Assembly: GCA_030549775.1 (NCBI GenBank)
Contig: CM060174.1
Coordinates: 22,556,693 to 22,620,692, forward strand
Source of the DNA: Tamarix chinensis
Taxonomy: Eukaryota > Streptophyta > Magnoliopsida > Caryophyllales > Tamaricaceae
Reading direction: 5' to 3'
Length of the DNA: 64,000 bases
Shown here in pieces: positions 12,326 to 25,439 of this stretch (position 1 is its first letter; the number at the start of each line of letters is the position of its first letter). Both the position numbers and the translations under genes were made by a program. The notes below the pieces were generated by a model that was not told the origin of the DNA, did no database searches, and saw only the letters and a program-made list of their open reading frames with translations.

Positions 12326-13295
12326 ACCAATTAAAGTGAAATATTATTGAGCCGGACCTAGATTGATCCACCGACAAAAATAGTGGCCACGTGCATTCTT
12401 CCCTAGGTGTTTCTGATCCACTACTATAACAATAAGGGATCTCGAGCTCACTAAACCAAACCTTAAATAATAATAAGTCATGGGAAAAAATACTAAATAC
12501 TTATAGTGGAACACCATGAGGGTTAGGGCGAGACCGATCCATCGGCGAGAATAGTGGTTTAGAGCACTTTACGTGGGAGACCAATCTATTACCAAATAAT
12601 AGTGGCTAGGAAAGTCCTACCTTGGGTGTTTCTAATCCACCAGCTATATTAGTAGGGTTCCTATACTCTTATGGACCTAAATTGAGAATTGTATGAAAAT
12701 GGAATTAATTGCCTAAATTCTAATGATTATGATTAACCAGACTTACTCACTACATGCATCATCTGTCTTCTTATGTTTGTATGGTCTTAGCCATATGATG
12801 ACCTTGTTCAATATGTAGCATACTAATCACCCCTTTTATGGGTGCTGCTCATTCCCACAAGTATTAGCTCCTCTTGAGTTTGTGTAGGTAGGATATGATG
12901 CTTGTGATGATTTTGGTGCTTAGGCAGGACTGAGTGAGGACTTGCCGTACTTGTTGTACGGTCCAAGAGGGTGCTATTTGGACTTACCTTATCTAATTTC
13001 CCATTTTTTTTTATTTACCATTTTATTTACCCTATAGGGGGAGTCATTATATTCACTTTCCATTCCTGTGTTAACTATGACAATTACACACTCTATTTTA
13101 TTTATAAAGTGTTCAAACTATTGTGGTTTTATTTATTACTCGTATTATTGCCTTGAAATTTTCTAGCCTTGTGTTTGGTATGAGATTGGTTGGGGGTCAA
13201 CCTTGTGTCGATCACGGTGGTAGCAACCCTTATTTTTATTGTATGGTTTTCTACATAAATGAAAATTTTCAACTATGAATTTTGGGGGTGTTACA
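12326..13295 (+). mobile_element. H1: 5'-truncated copy of long element family H
   Basis: The last kilobase aligns with the end of H2 (about 37725-38778). Both hold the cluster of CCAC...AGTGG motifs, then a block with TAGCATAC and ATGGGTGCT-CTCATTCCCAC, then a block around GGGGGTCAACCTTG/GGGGGCCGGACTTG with GGTGGTAGCA, and finally GAAAATTTTCAACTAT and the terminus TTTTGGGGGTGTTACA. The first 3.4 kb present in H2 are missing, so no target duplication can be tested. No protein-coding capacity is visible. Confidence 0.75.
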
Positions 13296-15057
13296 CAATT
13301 GGTTTGGCAAAACAAGACAATGATTTTAACTAGAGATGAATAGGTCTCTACAAGAATGAAATCCATAGAATGGTTGGTCAAACCAATTAATTGGTTTTAT
13401 GAAGCCATTTGATTGGTTTCCTCAATCAAATTAATTGATTTTTTGTGCTAGTCGATTTGTGAGGTTAACTCATTTCATGCTCTTGATTGAACTAAACTAG
13501 TGGACCGGCCTTAAGACCAGTTGGCTGATTTTGATTGGAATGAAACATCAAGTTTAAAACACTTTAAAATATTTAAAAATCAAGATCAACCATAAATTCT
13601 TATTAATTAAACTCAAATCAAGTTTTTAAACCTTTTTTAAAATAGTTTTGATCAAAATGTGATATTGCTCAACTTAACTCTTTACTGGAAACCTAAGACA
13701 TTAGAAATAAGATCCTTCAACTTTAAGTATTGGTTATCTTCTCAAGATCATCTCTTTTGCTTCAAAAATCAAATGCTCTTTTAATTTGCACATTAGAGAA
13801 ATGGTTTGAGAAAGTATGTTTAGATCTCTTTTCTTGTCAATCATAGTACACACACATTTAAGCAAACACATTAGTTTTTGAGACCTATTTGTTATAATCA
13901 AAATAAGGACAATGACATTATTTAACCTATCAGATAAAAAAATATTTAAGAGGTAATATACATTAAATATGGCTAAATTACTATGTTCCAATAAAGGAAA
14001 ACACCAACATCTATTCTTGCTTGCATAGGACACTCCATCATAAATGCAATGCCACTACAGATATAGCTATTACATATCTTAGTTCATCATAGCCTAAAAT
14101 ACAATTTGCATCATAGAATCCTTCCAACAAAGTAGGATACTTACAAAAATGCAAACTCCTTAGAACCTCTCAAGTACTTTTTATCACTATTATAAGTGAT
14201 CTTGAACAAATTTTAATTACAAATACATAGAAAAAATGAAAGGAAAAAAAATCAATCCTTTTCAATTTTACTACGATACAAAAATATATATGCCTCACAT
14301 AATAAATTGCTAGAAATATATTTGTAGAAATAAAAGAAATTATAGCATTGCATAAAGATGAAATATCTAGATAAATTAAAACATAATGGAACATAATAAA
14401 ATAAATTATTCTCTAACTTAGACTACAGGCAGTTGAAGTATAGAAACAAAATAAATTGTATTGAATTTTTTTTATTTAAAAAAACAACAGAACTTAGAAT
14501 TAGACTTAACTATGCTATCATGGTATTCTAATGCCTTATATCATAAAGGTCTCTTCTATAATAAAGAAATATTTTATGCCTCCAGCTCTGGAGACTAACG
14601 ACTCTCTCCCGCGGATTCAGTATACTTGAAAAAGTTGAGTAGGAGCTAGTAAGTTGAGAAATTCAAGAACATTGAAAACGATATTTGAAGTAGGCAAAAC
14701 CAAGAGAAGAAGATGAGGAATTGAGAGGGAGAAAGATATTGTATTTGTTTCGTGTCTAGAATTGATGCTTCCCTCAGCTGGCCGATACAGTGGCGATGTG
14801 GTAGGATTATTAAAAATTATGATCGCTGGTAACTAAGCTGGACTACTTGTGGTTTGATGGAGAGTAAATTGTTGGAGGCTAAATGCAATGTTTGAAATAA
14901 TTTAACAAAAAAATGGTCAGTAATAGGAATAATAAACAACTATTAATGATCAAAATATTTAACACGGTACCGTTGGATCAAGCAGATCCCAAAGGATCAT
15001 AGTGAATAATAAATTCCTTCATGATATCACTATAAGAACAACTTTCTCCCCTAGTTC
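13296..15057. other. Unassigned DNA between H1 and LINE F
   Basis: AT-rich with no recognisable protein. At about 14516-14530 the sequence ATCATGGTATTCTAATGCC recalls the end of a copia LTR with its primer site, but I found no partner. At 14580-14930 a slightly more GC-rich segment carries no recognised feature. Confidence 0.4.
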
Positions 15058-15327
15058 TTTTTTTTGATAAATCGGTGAAGGAGAACACACTAGGAAACAC
15101 ACAAGAAAAATAAATAAAAGAAATAAACAAAGATTAAGGACCAATAGGGTCATTTCCTAACAAACCAATCAGAAGAAGGCCTGGACATTCTGAACCACTT
15201 CCTCAGCTCTATATGGAAAATCCTTCTTTTGTGCCTTGATCTTGAACCCAATTCTAGACTTGATGACCATAATCATTCACCTTATACAGATTTATTGATT
15301 ATCAAAAACTATTTTGTTCCTGAATTC

Positions 15328-18300
15328 CTATATAGTTTCCACTATTGTATAAAAAGCTACTTTCCATATTTCACCTTTCAATCCTTTTCTTCTTTCTCCT
15401 AGCGAAGCAGTAGCGTTATCCCATACCGACCTCAGAATCACCCATGTACATCCAAGCAGCTCACATATCTCATACCAAATCTTCCCCGTCACGTTGAAAT
15501 GCAGAAAGACATGTTCAAACGATTCCTGCTTCGATTTGTAAAACGGGCATCCTGACTCCCTAATATCCATAATTTGAAGCCTGACCAACCTATCTCTTGT
15601 ATTGAGTCTATTCTGTATCGCAAACCAAGAAATCAGTTCAATCCTTGGTGGTGCTATACCACTCCAAATCATGGTGGGAGACCTATTGCTCAAGTTTTCC
15701 TCATAAATTCTCTGATACATGGCAGAGTAGAATGAGCTCACAAAAAAATCCCATATAGATCAAAGTCCCACCTAATCATATCCTTCTTCTCAGAGTTCAA
15801 ACCAAATTGCTTGATCATACTTTCTAATAGATCCACTTGATTTTCCTCCCACACAAACAACCTCCTCCTCCATGTCAAGGGCCAACTCCAATGTGCTCCT
15901 TCCCACTCTCCCATTTCAGTTACCTTTCCTCCTTGTTGGCCAAATATCAGAAACAATCTCATAAATAGATTTCTTAATGGCCTCTTCCCTATCCAGTTAT
16001 CATGCCAAAACCTAACACTTCTTCCGCTACCAATCACGATCTTTAACCCTGAGTTAAGAACACGATCCGCACGTCCAACCTTCATAATATTTACCCACGG
16101 TGACCACCCTTGATTTCTATCCAATAAGTCTAATTGCCCAAAATGATCTCTAGGGTAAATTGAAGAAATAATCCTCTTCACGACGGGCCTTCAACAGTAT
16201 AAAACCTCCACCACCATTTGAATAACGAAGCATTACTCCATTTCACTAAAGGTAAACTCTTCTTGTTTCCATTACTGCTCTAGAAAAAGTTCCTCTAGAT
16301 ACTAATTATTTCCTTCATTACCCCTTTTATAATTCTAAAAAGACTCATTTAGTACATCAGTAGAATGTTCAAGAAAATTTTCATCAAAACCAACCTCACT
16401 ACCCTTGAAAGGACTCACACTTTCTACCCTGCCAATCTCTATTTAATCTTTTCCACCACAGGCTTCCACACTTGGGTCTTCTGCGTATTCGCTCCCAGTG
16501 GCAACCCTAGGTAACTAATAGGAAGAGTACTGATCTTATAGTTCATAATATATGTTGCCTCCTTCTAAAACTGATCATCCACACCAATACCTATGAGCTT
16601 AGACTTAGCAAAATTCACACTCAACCCCGATAGCAAAAAGAAGCAATCAAGCAGTCTCCACCAATTTCTAATTTATCAAGGTTAGGAGCAGAGAAAATCA
16701 TAGTTTCATCTGCAAATTGAAGATGTTTCGCTTCACACTTATCTCTCCCCACTTCTAAACCATGGATTAAGTCTTTATCCACAACCCTTTTGATTAGCTG
16801 ACTAAACGCCTCAACTGCCAGAACAAACACAAAGGGGGAAATAGGATCCCCTTGTCTAAGATCCCTTCCCATCCTAAAAGAAGTGGATAGGGAACCATTA
16901 ACAAGGATCGAGATACTTGTTATTGAGATACATTCCTTTATCCATTCTCTGAAAATATCCCCGAAGCCCATAATACTCAGTATACAATCCACAAATTCCC
17001 ATTTGATACTATCATAAGCCTTATGGAAGTCAAGTTTTATCATCACCCCTTTCGACCCCTTCCTCTTTTTGGACCACTACACAACCTCATTAGCTATCAT
17101 CGTACCATCCAGAATGCTTCTTCCTTGTATGAAAGCTTAATGGGAATCACTAACCAACCCATCAACCATGTGTTTCAATTTAGAAGCTAGAATCATCGAA
17201 ATTACTTTGTAGATACAGCTAACTAGGCTAATAGGTCTGAAATGACTAACCTATTTAGCCCTATCCACTTTCGGGATGAGAGTGATCAAAATGGTGTTAA
17301 GAGCAAGCAATAATCTCCATGACCAAAATAACACAAGGACAGACTCTGTGAAATCCTCCCCTATTACATCCCACATCTTCCAAATGAATCCCATATGATA
17401 CCCATCATACCCTGGGGCTTTAAGAGGCTCACAAGACCAAACCGCTTTCCACACCTCCTCCCTCGTGGGTTCTTTGTCCAACTCCCAACTCTGTTCCTTT
17501 GACATCTTATGGAAACCATATGCAGAAATAGAAATGTTTGGAAGATCATACTAAGCAAATAGATCCTTATAAAAAGAAGATATTACCTCCTTAATCTTTG
17601 CCAGCTCTACAATCTCCTTTCCCTGGTCCACTAACTTAGTGATGATAGCTCTCTTCTTTCTGACGGTCGCAATAGTATGGAAGAAACAGGTGTTCCGATC
17701 ATTGTCTTTAAAACCCCTAACTTTGGACACCTATAGCCAGTATGCTTCTTTCCTCTTATGCCATTTCCACAACTGTGTCTTCAGGGCTATCGACCTAGCG
17801 AGCACCACCTCGTCTGGGCCACCAACATTACCTGTGTTATCTACCTTCTCCAATTTAGACTCAAGAAGCACAATCTTTGCCTCTATATCCCTAACCACTT
17901 CCTTATTCCACCTTTTAAGCATAACCTTTATCTCCTTTAATCTATTCTAATAAGAGCTTCTCCCAATCTTGGCCCAAAACTCAGCCACAAAACTACAAAA
18001 ATGAGGGTGAGAGAACCACATATCCCAATCTATAAATGGCTTCAGTCCATCCCTATCTAATTTAAAACTGAGACGAATAGGATTATGGTCTGATAAAGAA
18101 CGCGCGAGCCCAATACAAACAAGATCTAGGTACAACGATAACCAACTAGGAGTAACAAGTAACCGATCCAAAAGGCTATCCAATCCAGCCTTATGCCAAG
18201 AGAACTTTATATTATTAGGAGTAAACTCGATGAGGCCCATCTTATCAATTCATTCATTAAAGGAGAAAACGTTGCCACTGTCCATCCATCCATCCATCGC

Positions 18301-18790
18301 TTCTTTCACTTTGTCTTCTAACTTCATTAAAACCACCCATTACCGGAAGCAGATTGCTGCATTATTGCGTTACACCCCATAACTCATCCCATAGGTCTTT
18401 CCTTATTCTTGACTTTAAAGGTCCATAAACAAGCAAAACAGCACACTCGACAGAATGAGGGGCAAGCCGACCTTCAATCAAGATCCACCTACTCCCAAAC
18501 TTCGAGTATCTCAACATGAATCGTTGTGTATCCCATCCAATATTCAACCCCCCACTCCTACCTTGCACAGGTGAGTCCCTCCCATCAATCAACCCACTTC
18601 TCCAAACCTTATTTTCCCATGAGTCCAACACCCTCTTGTGTTTGGTCTCAAAAAAACCACAAATCCAAGGATTTTCTTTCGAAATCATCCTTTGAATACT
18701 AGATGCTTTTCTTGGGGCACCAATACACCTCACATTCCAAGTGATAAATATCATCAATCTGACTCTGTGATCACACACCCAAACCTACTA
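15328..18790 (-). pseudogene. LINE F ORF2 pseudogene (endonuclease, reverse transcriptase, zf-RVT)
   Basis: Endonuclease occupies about 17950-18760 (minus strand). It begins with FITWNVR and has the FETK box; the GDFN box reads GGFN (about 18335), losing a catalytic Asp, and SDHNPI is kept near 18085. RT occupies about 16600-17510, with LKAPGYDGY, KLDFHKAYDS, LRQGDPISPF and QFADETMIF; the usual FADD is FADE. Downstream (15740-16180) is the region with the WHDNW motif. At 15328-15740 lies the zf-RVT-like region (RIELISWFAIQNRLNTRDRL), whose Cys/His pattern is partly lost (CPFYKSK). It is broken into at least seven frames. Confidence 0.85.
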
Positions 18791-18949
18791 TGTGCCCTTG
18801 CCTTGCTTTTTCCTAGTAATTCTTTGGCTTCTTCTTATCCCAACAAACTTCTCAAAACACTCCAATTCCTTATTTATTTGTAATCCTAACACCTTCCCCA
18901 TCTCCCACGTATCTTTAGCCTCTATCTCATCCCCACCCTTCACTAAATT

Positions 18950-20440
18950 CCCATCCACTCATCGACCCTTTGACCCCCAATAATTCTCTCCTTGCTCCCC
19001 ATGTACAGGGAATAAAAAAGTCTTCAAATCCCAAAGGCAGATCATCCAAGCTGCCATGAGTACTACTCCTTCCCTCCTCTTCTCACAAGAATCCTCCTCT
19101 ACCCGAACCCCACACCTCCCTCGAAAAATTTTGTGTAACAATTCTCCTCTCACCCTCTAAATAGTGGCTAACACATGTTGTGACTGTATTGGATGTGCTG
19201 TCATTAATTTCTTCCACTTGATCTTCCACCGACAGTTCGTGCATCACCCTCTCAAGACCGCCCATCCAACTCCTAGTCCTCACCTCTCATTCCATTTGAC
19301 ACATGGCTTGCACCATCTCTTCCTCTCCCCAACACCCTGATGTTGCTGTATCGGCGCACACTACCTCTGTGAGTCCTACTCCTATCCCTGTCACTTCTAG
19401 CTTTGAATATTGTGTCTGCATGCTTCCCCTACTTGACTTTTGGCCTTCCCCAAAATTTCTCTTGAATCTTGAGCCACTGCACGAATGACCCTCCTCCTCC
19501 TTGCTCGATGACTCAGCTAGGCGGACCACCATCTTATCCGTCGTACATTGCTGCCACGGATTGTAGCATCGACCAAGCTCAACCGCAAACACCAGCACCT
19601 CCTTCCCCTCTACAAGCCGGATCACCTTCTCCCGAATCTCCTCTAATTGCATCGTGTCAGTCATAACCCTTGTTGCTTCCATCGAGTTCCCATAGTCCAT
19701 GTCTTCTTCCCAACACACCCACCTTCCCCATGGATGTGCTATTCTTCTCACTACCTCTTCCTTCCAAACTACCACCGATAATCCCCTTATTTTGACCTAT
19801 GTTCTTCTAACCTTGAAATGGTCCTTGAATCTCCATTTTCTAATCGTCTAAACTCTTTAAACAACATACTCCTTTTATCCATGGCTTGTTGGCACTCTTT
19901 AGCTGTCTCGAGCTCTAGGATGCCAGCACATTAGGGATGACAATATCATGATGCCTTGGTAGCGACGACTCCATAATAATACTCTTCTGTAGCCAATCCA
20001 CCTCCTGATCGTGCACCTGCAAAATAACCACCCTTCTAGCCTCCATTTCATCCTTCTCCAACAGTGCCTTCCTTTCCTCAACTTCCATCCCTGTGGTAAC
20101 TACTGCATAAGACCTATGGTCTCTAATCGCTGGTCTCCATTGCCAAGATCCCCTATTGTTTGTCTTTCTCCCATCATGGCTTCTAAACTTCGGTTGAACA
20201 CCCTTCCCAAATCTTGCCACTTTAACGTGCAATTTGATCCCATGCAGAAGGATGCTATCAAATCTTCTCACTACTTCCTTAGCTTCACCAGCTGTTTTGT
20301 AGTCCACAAAGCCAAAGTGAAGGTTGGAATATTTCCTTACCTTCTGACTAATAAACACGTCCTCCACTCTTCCAACCTCCTCAAACAGATATTGGATTTC
20401 CTTATTCAAAGGATACAACTCGAACTATCTCGATTACCTT
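18950..20440 (-). pseudogene. LINE F ORF1 pseudogene (RRM-type RNA-binding protein)
   Basis: The best segment, 19915-20418 on the minus strand, encodes an RNA-recognition-motif fold: YLFEEVGRVEDVFISQK corresponds to the first helix and strand, and HFGFVDY to the RNP1-like strand. LINE ORF1 proteins of plants carry such a domain and package the LINE RNA. The remaining hydrophilic part (19287-19775 and 18960-19283) is in other frames. The first residues of the RRM lie in a different frame at about 20400-20450, which indicates an indel there. Confidence 0.7.
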
Positions 20441-20480
20441 TCCTCTAGTGAGATTTTGACACTCCAACCCTAGCAAATGA

Positions 20481-21549
20481 ACCATGGGGACGAAAAAGAT
20501 TTTTTTGGGTTTTGTGGTGGGATATTGTTTCATTTGGTTGGATTTCGTGGCTTCGATGCATTTTGATACCTTCCAACCCCTAAAGTCAGTAGACAGTACT
20601 TTTTGTGAGATAATGAAGTATCCTTCTCCCCAATCCATCCAGTCTAGAACAAAGTCACAAAACCAACAAGAAAACATTATGAGTAAAAAAATATTATACT
20701 TCAATTTATTTTTGTACTAATAAAATTTTATACTAAAATTTCATAATAAAATATTATATATATATGTTTTTAAAATATTAAAATGTGTTGACTTTTGAAC
20801 TTATTTATTATATAGCACATGACGTAAGTAATTTTTCCCAAAGTAGAGGCCTAAGTTGGATTAAAAATTCATAGTCAACTTAATTAAATGCAGTTGTAAT
20901 CGATGATAGGTTTGAAAATGGAAAACACAACACGGAACTAAAGCCCCATTTACCCACAAATGTAACAAGACATGTCGATCATTGCTTAAGTGGTCCTTAT
21001 GTTGAGCTGATTAGTTACATATGAGCTGTTTCTGATTGGCCAGTTCATGATATTTTTCTACATTAGGCTAACCGGCTATGTACTACTGGGGAGGGGAGTA
21101 ATAATGGACATTGATTAGGTTAGAGATGGGACTTGGAGTTGGAGGTATCACATTCAACGTCTACTATCATCTCGGCTAAAAATAATCATGAATTTTTTTA
21201 AATAAAAAAGTTATTATAAAAATGCCTTGCATCAATATAAAAGAAATTTTGATCATTTTTGTGCGTCGCTGATCATGATGTGAAGTAGTCTTAGAAATGA
21301 TAATGACGCAATGCAATGGCAATGCCAATAAAGAGCAAGTGAAAGAGGGAAGGAAGACTTGCAGAGAAAGTGGACTTTGTTCACCAAAGTAGCAGCGAAA
21401 GGTATAATGGCCTGGTAGCGATCGAATAAATCAACAATAATTGAAAAAAAACCCTCTTTAATAATAATAATAATACCAACAACAATAATAAATAAATAAA
21501 ATCTCTCCCCCTCTCGCTAGCTAGCAAGTAGCATTAACAAATCAAACCA
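20481..21549. other. Unassigned DNA upstream of LINE F
   Basis: May include the 5' untranslated region of LINE F up to about 20700; the rest is AT-rich. I saw no gene and no target duplication partner. Confidence 0.4.
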
Positions 21550-21905
21550 ATTCGTGAGGTTTTTAGACTCGACTGGTTAAATACTCGGTTCGGTTTATTT
21601 ATTTAGCTAAATAAACTTAAACATTAGACTTGACTACAATATTATGTTTGACTTGATTATTAAACAAGTTAAATTTAAACATAATAAATTTAGACTTGAG
21701 TTCGTTTAAAGTGCAAAAACTCATAAATTCAGTTCATTTACTATAAAAGCATGCGAGTCGGCTCGTTAATAGGTCTACTCGACTTGTTAAAGACTCGATT
21801 TGTTTAAAAATAGTTCAAATTCAATCTTTAGTTTTAAACTTATTTACTAAACAAATTGAGATCAAGCCTAACCTAGCTCGGTTTAGGTTAACTCATTAAC
21901 CGCTC
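21550..21905. repeat. Candidate dispersed repeat with TCG-rich words
   Basis: The segment is built from variants of words such as CTCGGTTCGGTTTATT, GACTTG, AAACAAGTTAAA, GGCTCGTTAATAGG and CTCGGTTTAGGTTAACTC. This style of sequence is common in a dispersed non-coding repeat of plant genomes (established only in general terms). I could not define terminal repeats or a target duplication. Confidence 0.35.
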
Positions 21906-24210
21906 TAGCAGCAACCTGAAATAAATAAATAATTTAATTTTTTCTTTCAAAAAGGAGAGAGATGGGTGGAGTTTGTTTCAATTATTTGTGAGTTAGGAAG
22001 TCTATCTCCCTCCTGCATCCCATTTCGGGAAATGGTACCATGAAACATGTGTGGGAGTCCCACCAGCAATTGCGTATAAAGACCCGACACCTGACGGCAA
22101 TTAATCTTTTGATAGCTGAGTGGTGTAGTACTGGACCACTGGTAGCGATCATGCACGCGGCTTTGCTGAGGAATACTACAAGTGAGTGCGTGCGTGGTGA
22201 TGTGCGCTTCTTCTTATGATTGAGGGGCTGCGTATATTCACTCTCAGGGCTTCGTCTCGCATTTATAACTAACCAATTAATGAAAGAAAAGGGGCAAAAA
22301 AAAAGTAGTATCGTATTTGTATTAGTTTTAGTATCCTGATCTCTTGTTCGGCATGTGATTCAATTTGAACACACATCTGCTGAAGTATATACTAATTAAC
22401 TTTAGAAAGATATTGATCCGTTCTTTCCTCATGAATCAACTTTATTAATTTTATTTTATTTGGAAATTTTCATGTATTATTATTATCATTATCGGCAGCA
22501 ACAGCATAATTAATCTATATCTATTACTTCTTTTAGTAACTACATATTTAATTAATAAAAAAAGGAGGCTACCGGCATTACTTCTGAAATTATATTCCAC
22601 TTTCTAAAAATATTTGCTAGCTGTACCTCAAATTGGGGTCATCTCTACCTCAAATTAAAGTCACACACCTTTATTGTGTGGATTATAGAGATTTTATTAC
22701 TTCTATTACTATTATCATCATCATTACCATCATTATTATCATCATTATCATAATCAAGACTTATTCAATTACCTAAACACCCTATGAATAAAAATAACTA
22801 TTAAATTTTTTATGTTTATATAAAATCAACTATTTCAAATCATTAAATTTATAGCCCCATCAATGATAGTTAAAATTATTGTACGAGAGTATCTACTTCT
22901 TCTACGTCTACAATGGAAGAGCAAAAATATTACCAAATTTGTAAAAAGAAGTCTAATTACCAACCCCGCTAAAATTTTAATTTTCTTTATTCTCATAAAT
23001 ATATTGGAGTCACTTTAGGAGGAGCTATTAATGAACCTAGAAAATTCAATTTAACTTGGTAAAGGCTCAGATTGATATATTTATTTAGTTTAACAAATAA
23101 AAATTATATTATGCATAAATAAATGTATTTATTTAGAGAGGGGGGATAGGATTTCGAACTTGTGACTTCAGGTACTTGGGAGTTAGTCTTTTCTATTAAA
23201 TCAAACATCATCTGGTATATGTGAGTGATGTTTATGCATTCATTTACTACAATTAATTTCAAACTAAATATTATATTATGCATAAATTACTTGAGTATGA
23301 TCGGAATAAAGTATAAGACTCCCTATTATATTCTTAAATGAGTTCACTATCACATGCAATGTAAGCATGTATTTAAAATAAGAAATATAAACTTAGACCA
23401 TAAATATATATAAAAAAATTCAAATATAAAAATGAGAAAATAAAGATACATAACACAACTTGAAAAAAATGCATTTGATAATATTTGTAACAAGATCATA
23501 TCAACTAAAATTTTACGTAATAAATATAAATGTATTCAAAGTTTGACATAACATACAAAAAAAAAAGTAATAATGTATAATATTTACCAATAATCGTTTT
23601 TAGATAATGTCTCCTTCAAATAATTTTTTTCCAAATTACATATAATTATATAATCCTTTGATCATAAAAATGTAAAAAAGTTATATGAAATGTTTTAAGG
23701 AAAGAATGAAATAATAGTTTTGACATGATCATATTTAGAATATTACAAATTACAAATTTTATATTATAAGTTTGAGTCATATTTATTTAATTACATAATA
23801 ATAGATAGCTTGACTACATATTCAAAGATTAAGGATTTGTAGTTAAATAATATTTCATTCTTAAAGATAATAATATGAAATTAAAGTCATGTATCACGTA
23901 TTTTCTTTTAAGATTAATTTTTTGAATTTAGATAATGATAGAAATTATAGAATAGTAGTTCACTTCACTTATATAAATATGAATCAAATGTTGAAAATGC
24001 GGAAGTTTTGGTCTAAAAAGATTAGTACAAATACAATTGTAGAGTCTCATAAAGTATTAAAAGAATATTTTAATGGTAAATCCAATCATAATTGAAGATA
24101 GTAAATTAAAAGAAAAGATCAAGAAAATAAATAAATAGTTTTAAGAACATGTAAGTTCTAACAATTTTTTTTACTATCGACAAATTGTACAATAACTATA
24201 TATATATATT

Positions 24211-24251
<41 letters not shown>

Positions 24252-24783
24252 GAAATTGAGTTTATCATGGAATGAATTAAAATAGTTAGCTTATTTATTT
24301 ATTTTTAGTAAACTTGTTATACTTGAGTATAAATATTTTGGTTCATATAATAAGAAAGTTCCCTTAGCTCTACGTGTTTATCAAATTGGGCGAAGGCTGA
24401 ACAATAGGTTTGGTTTCGTTTCGGCTTATTATTAGTCCTAGTATTTTGTTTAGTTCTAATTTTAGTAGAATTTGTAGTTAAGTGGAAAATGTAGTTGTTC
24501 CGGCCTTGGATTGGTGGGAATGCTGATTGTGTGCTTATTGGATAACTCTATACTAACCTACTTGAGCCTGATTTAAAATATCTGTGTAAAAAGATACCAT
24601 TGGCCCAAATACTTTCATAACTTTATAACACATCAACCTGTACTTTCATAACTTTACAACCCCTCAATCCGTAGAAGGCTTGGCCCACTAGTACTCTGGA
24701 CTTGTCAAATTAATTAATTATGAAAGTGCTATGTTCCTTATTTCTATATAGAATTGGCTGCTGCCGCCTTGATCGTCGATTCT
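21906..24783. other. AT-rich intergenic DNA
   Basis: No coding region recognised. A region at 23100-23290 is bounded by near-identical words (ATTATATTATGCATAAAT) and includes GGATTTCGAACTTGTGAC, which is reminiscent of a tRNA-type B box; this is too weak to call a SINE. Trinucleotide runs occur at about 22700-22755. Confidence 0.45.
24211..24251. repeat. TAA trinucleotide microsatellite
   Basis: An uninterrupted run of about 13 TAA units. Confidence 0.95.
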
Positions 24784-25108
24784 AGGGATGTGCAGCAGGT
24801 CGAATCAGGACCCGCGTGGAACGATCCGAAAATTTATGTTTTACTAAACCACAATTTAAAATTTGAACCGGTTTAAATATAATTTATATCTAGACTCAAA
24901 ATGTAAATATTGGATTAATTCCAAACCAATTACGTTTTGATTCTCATTTTAGAAATGTTTTTTTTTTATTTACAGGATTTCATTTTCAACTCAGTTTTGA
25001 AAACTAACGTAGCATCAATCCTACTTACCGAAAAAATTAACATAATGGGTTCAAATTAAGTCAAACCGAAAAACTTCAGTTCAATTCAGACCGGCTCGGA
25101 CATCCATT
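24784..25108. repeat. Candidate short hAT-like MITE
   Basis: It begins GGGATGTGCAGCAGGTCG and ends GACCGGCTCGGACATCC, so the outer 6-8 bases form an imperfect inverted repeat (GGATGT/ACATCC). Plant hAT-type MITEs often have such ends, but I could not find a convincing 8-bp duplication. It lies directly beside the truncated LTR of copia element D. Confidence 0.3.
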
Positions 25109-25178
25109 TTTTCAGATAAATATGAACTTATAACCAATATTGGTTTTTTAAAACGATCCAACCTGTACCTATTTTACA

Positions 25179-25385
25179 GAGACCTCCGTGTGTATTTTTT
25201 TATTCTCAACTTTTGCTCAAAATACATCAAAGATTTCATAGACAAACACGATCCATGTTTATTAATATGAGACCCTTGTATTTCTCATATACTTCACATT
25301 TTACACTGAAGCTTCTTCAACATCTGCACAAGCTAATATGATATTATGTTGTGATCAAATACCTAGTAAAAACTCATAATTATCC
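25179..25385 (-). repeat. Truncated 3' LTR of element D
   Basis: Matches 28033-28250 with shared blocks TCTCATATACTTCACATTTTACACT, here cited only by position 25285-25310, and AAAACTCATAAT at the outer end. The expected first bases TGTTAG are deleted next to the polypurine tract. Homology stops at about 25179, and the rest of the LTR is absent. Confidence 0.75.
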
Positions 25386-25439
25386 ACCTAGACATAGTAT
25401 TTATGATGCATGACATGTAAAGACTTCTATAAAAAACTC

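Larger units (their letters stand above)
15058..20480 (-). mobile_element. LINE F: near full-length, degenerate non-LTR retrotransposon
   Basis: Reading the minus strand, an ORF1 with an RNA-recognition motif is followed by an ORF2 with APE-type endonuclease, reverse transcriptase and a C-terminal zinc-finger region, then a 3' untranslated segment ending in eight A residues (T run at 15058-15065 on the given strand). The domain order and about 5.4 kb length fit plant L1-type LINEs. The 5' boundary is uncertain (about 20480-20720) and I could not find a target duplication. GC content is clearly higher than the surroundings. Frameshifts, stops and two altered catalytic motifs show that it is inactive. 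Confidence 0.85.

Noticed and set aside
14500..14540. ATCATGGTATTCTAATGCC as a copia LTR end with primer site
   Set aside because: No LTR partner, no gag following, and the primer-site match is weak.
20011..20448. 145-codon plus-strand open frame
   Set aside because: Antisense shadow of the LINE F ORF1 RRM region on the minus strand.
15040..20720. Target duplication for LINE F
   Set aside because: I looked for a second copy of the sequence next to the A tail (CTCCCCTAGTTC side) near 20400-20800 and found no convincing match.
23145..23195. Possible SINE with a tRNA-type B box (GGATTTCGAACTTGTGAC)
   Set aside because: No A box at the right distance, no A/T tail and no target duplication found.
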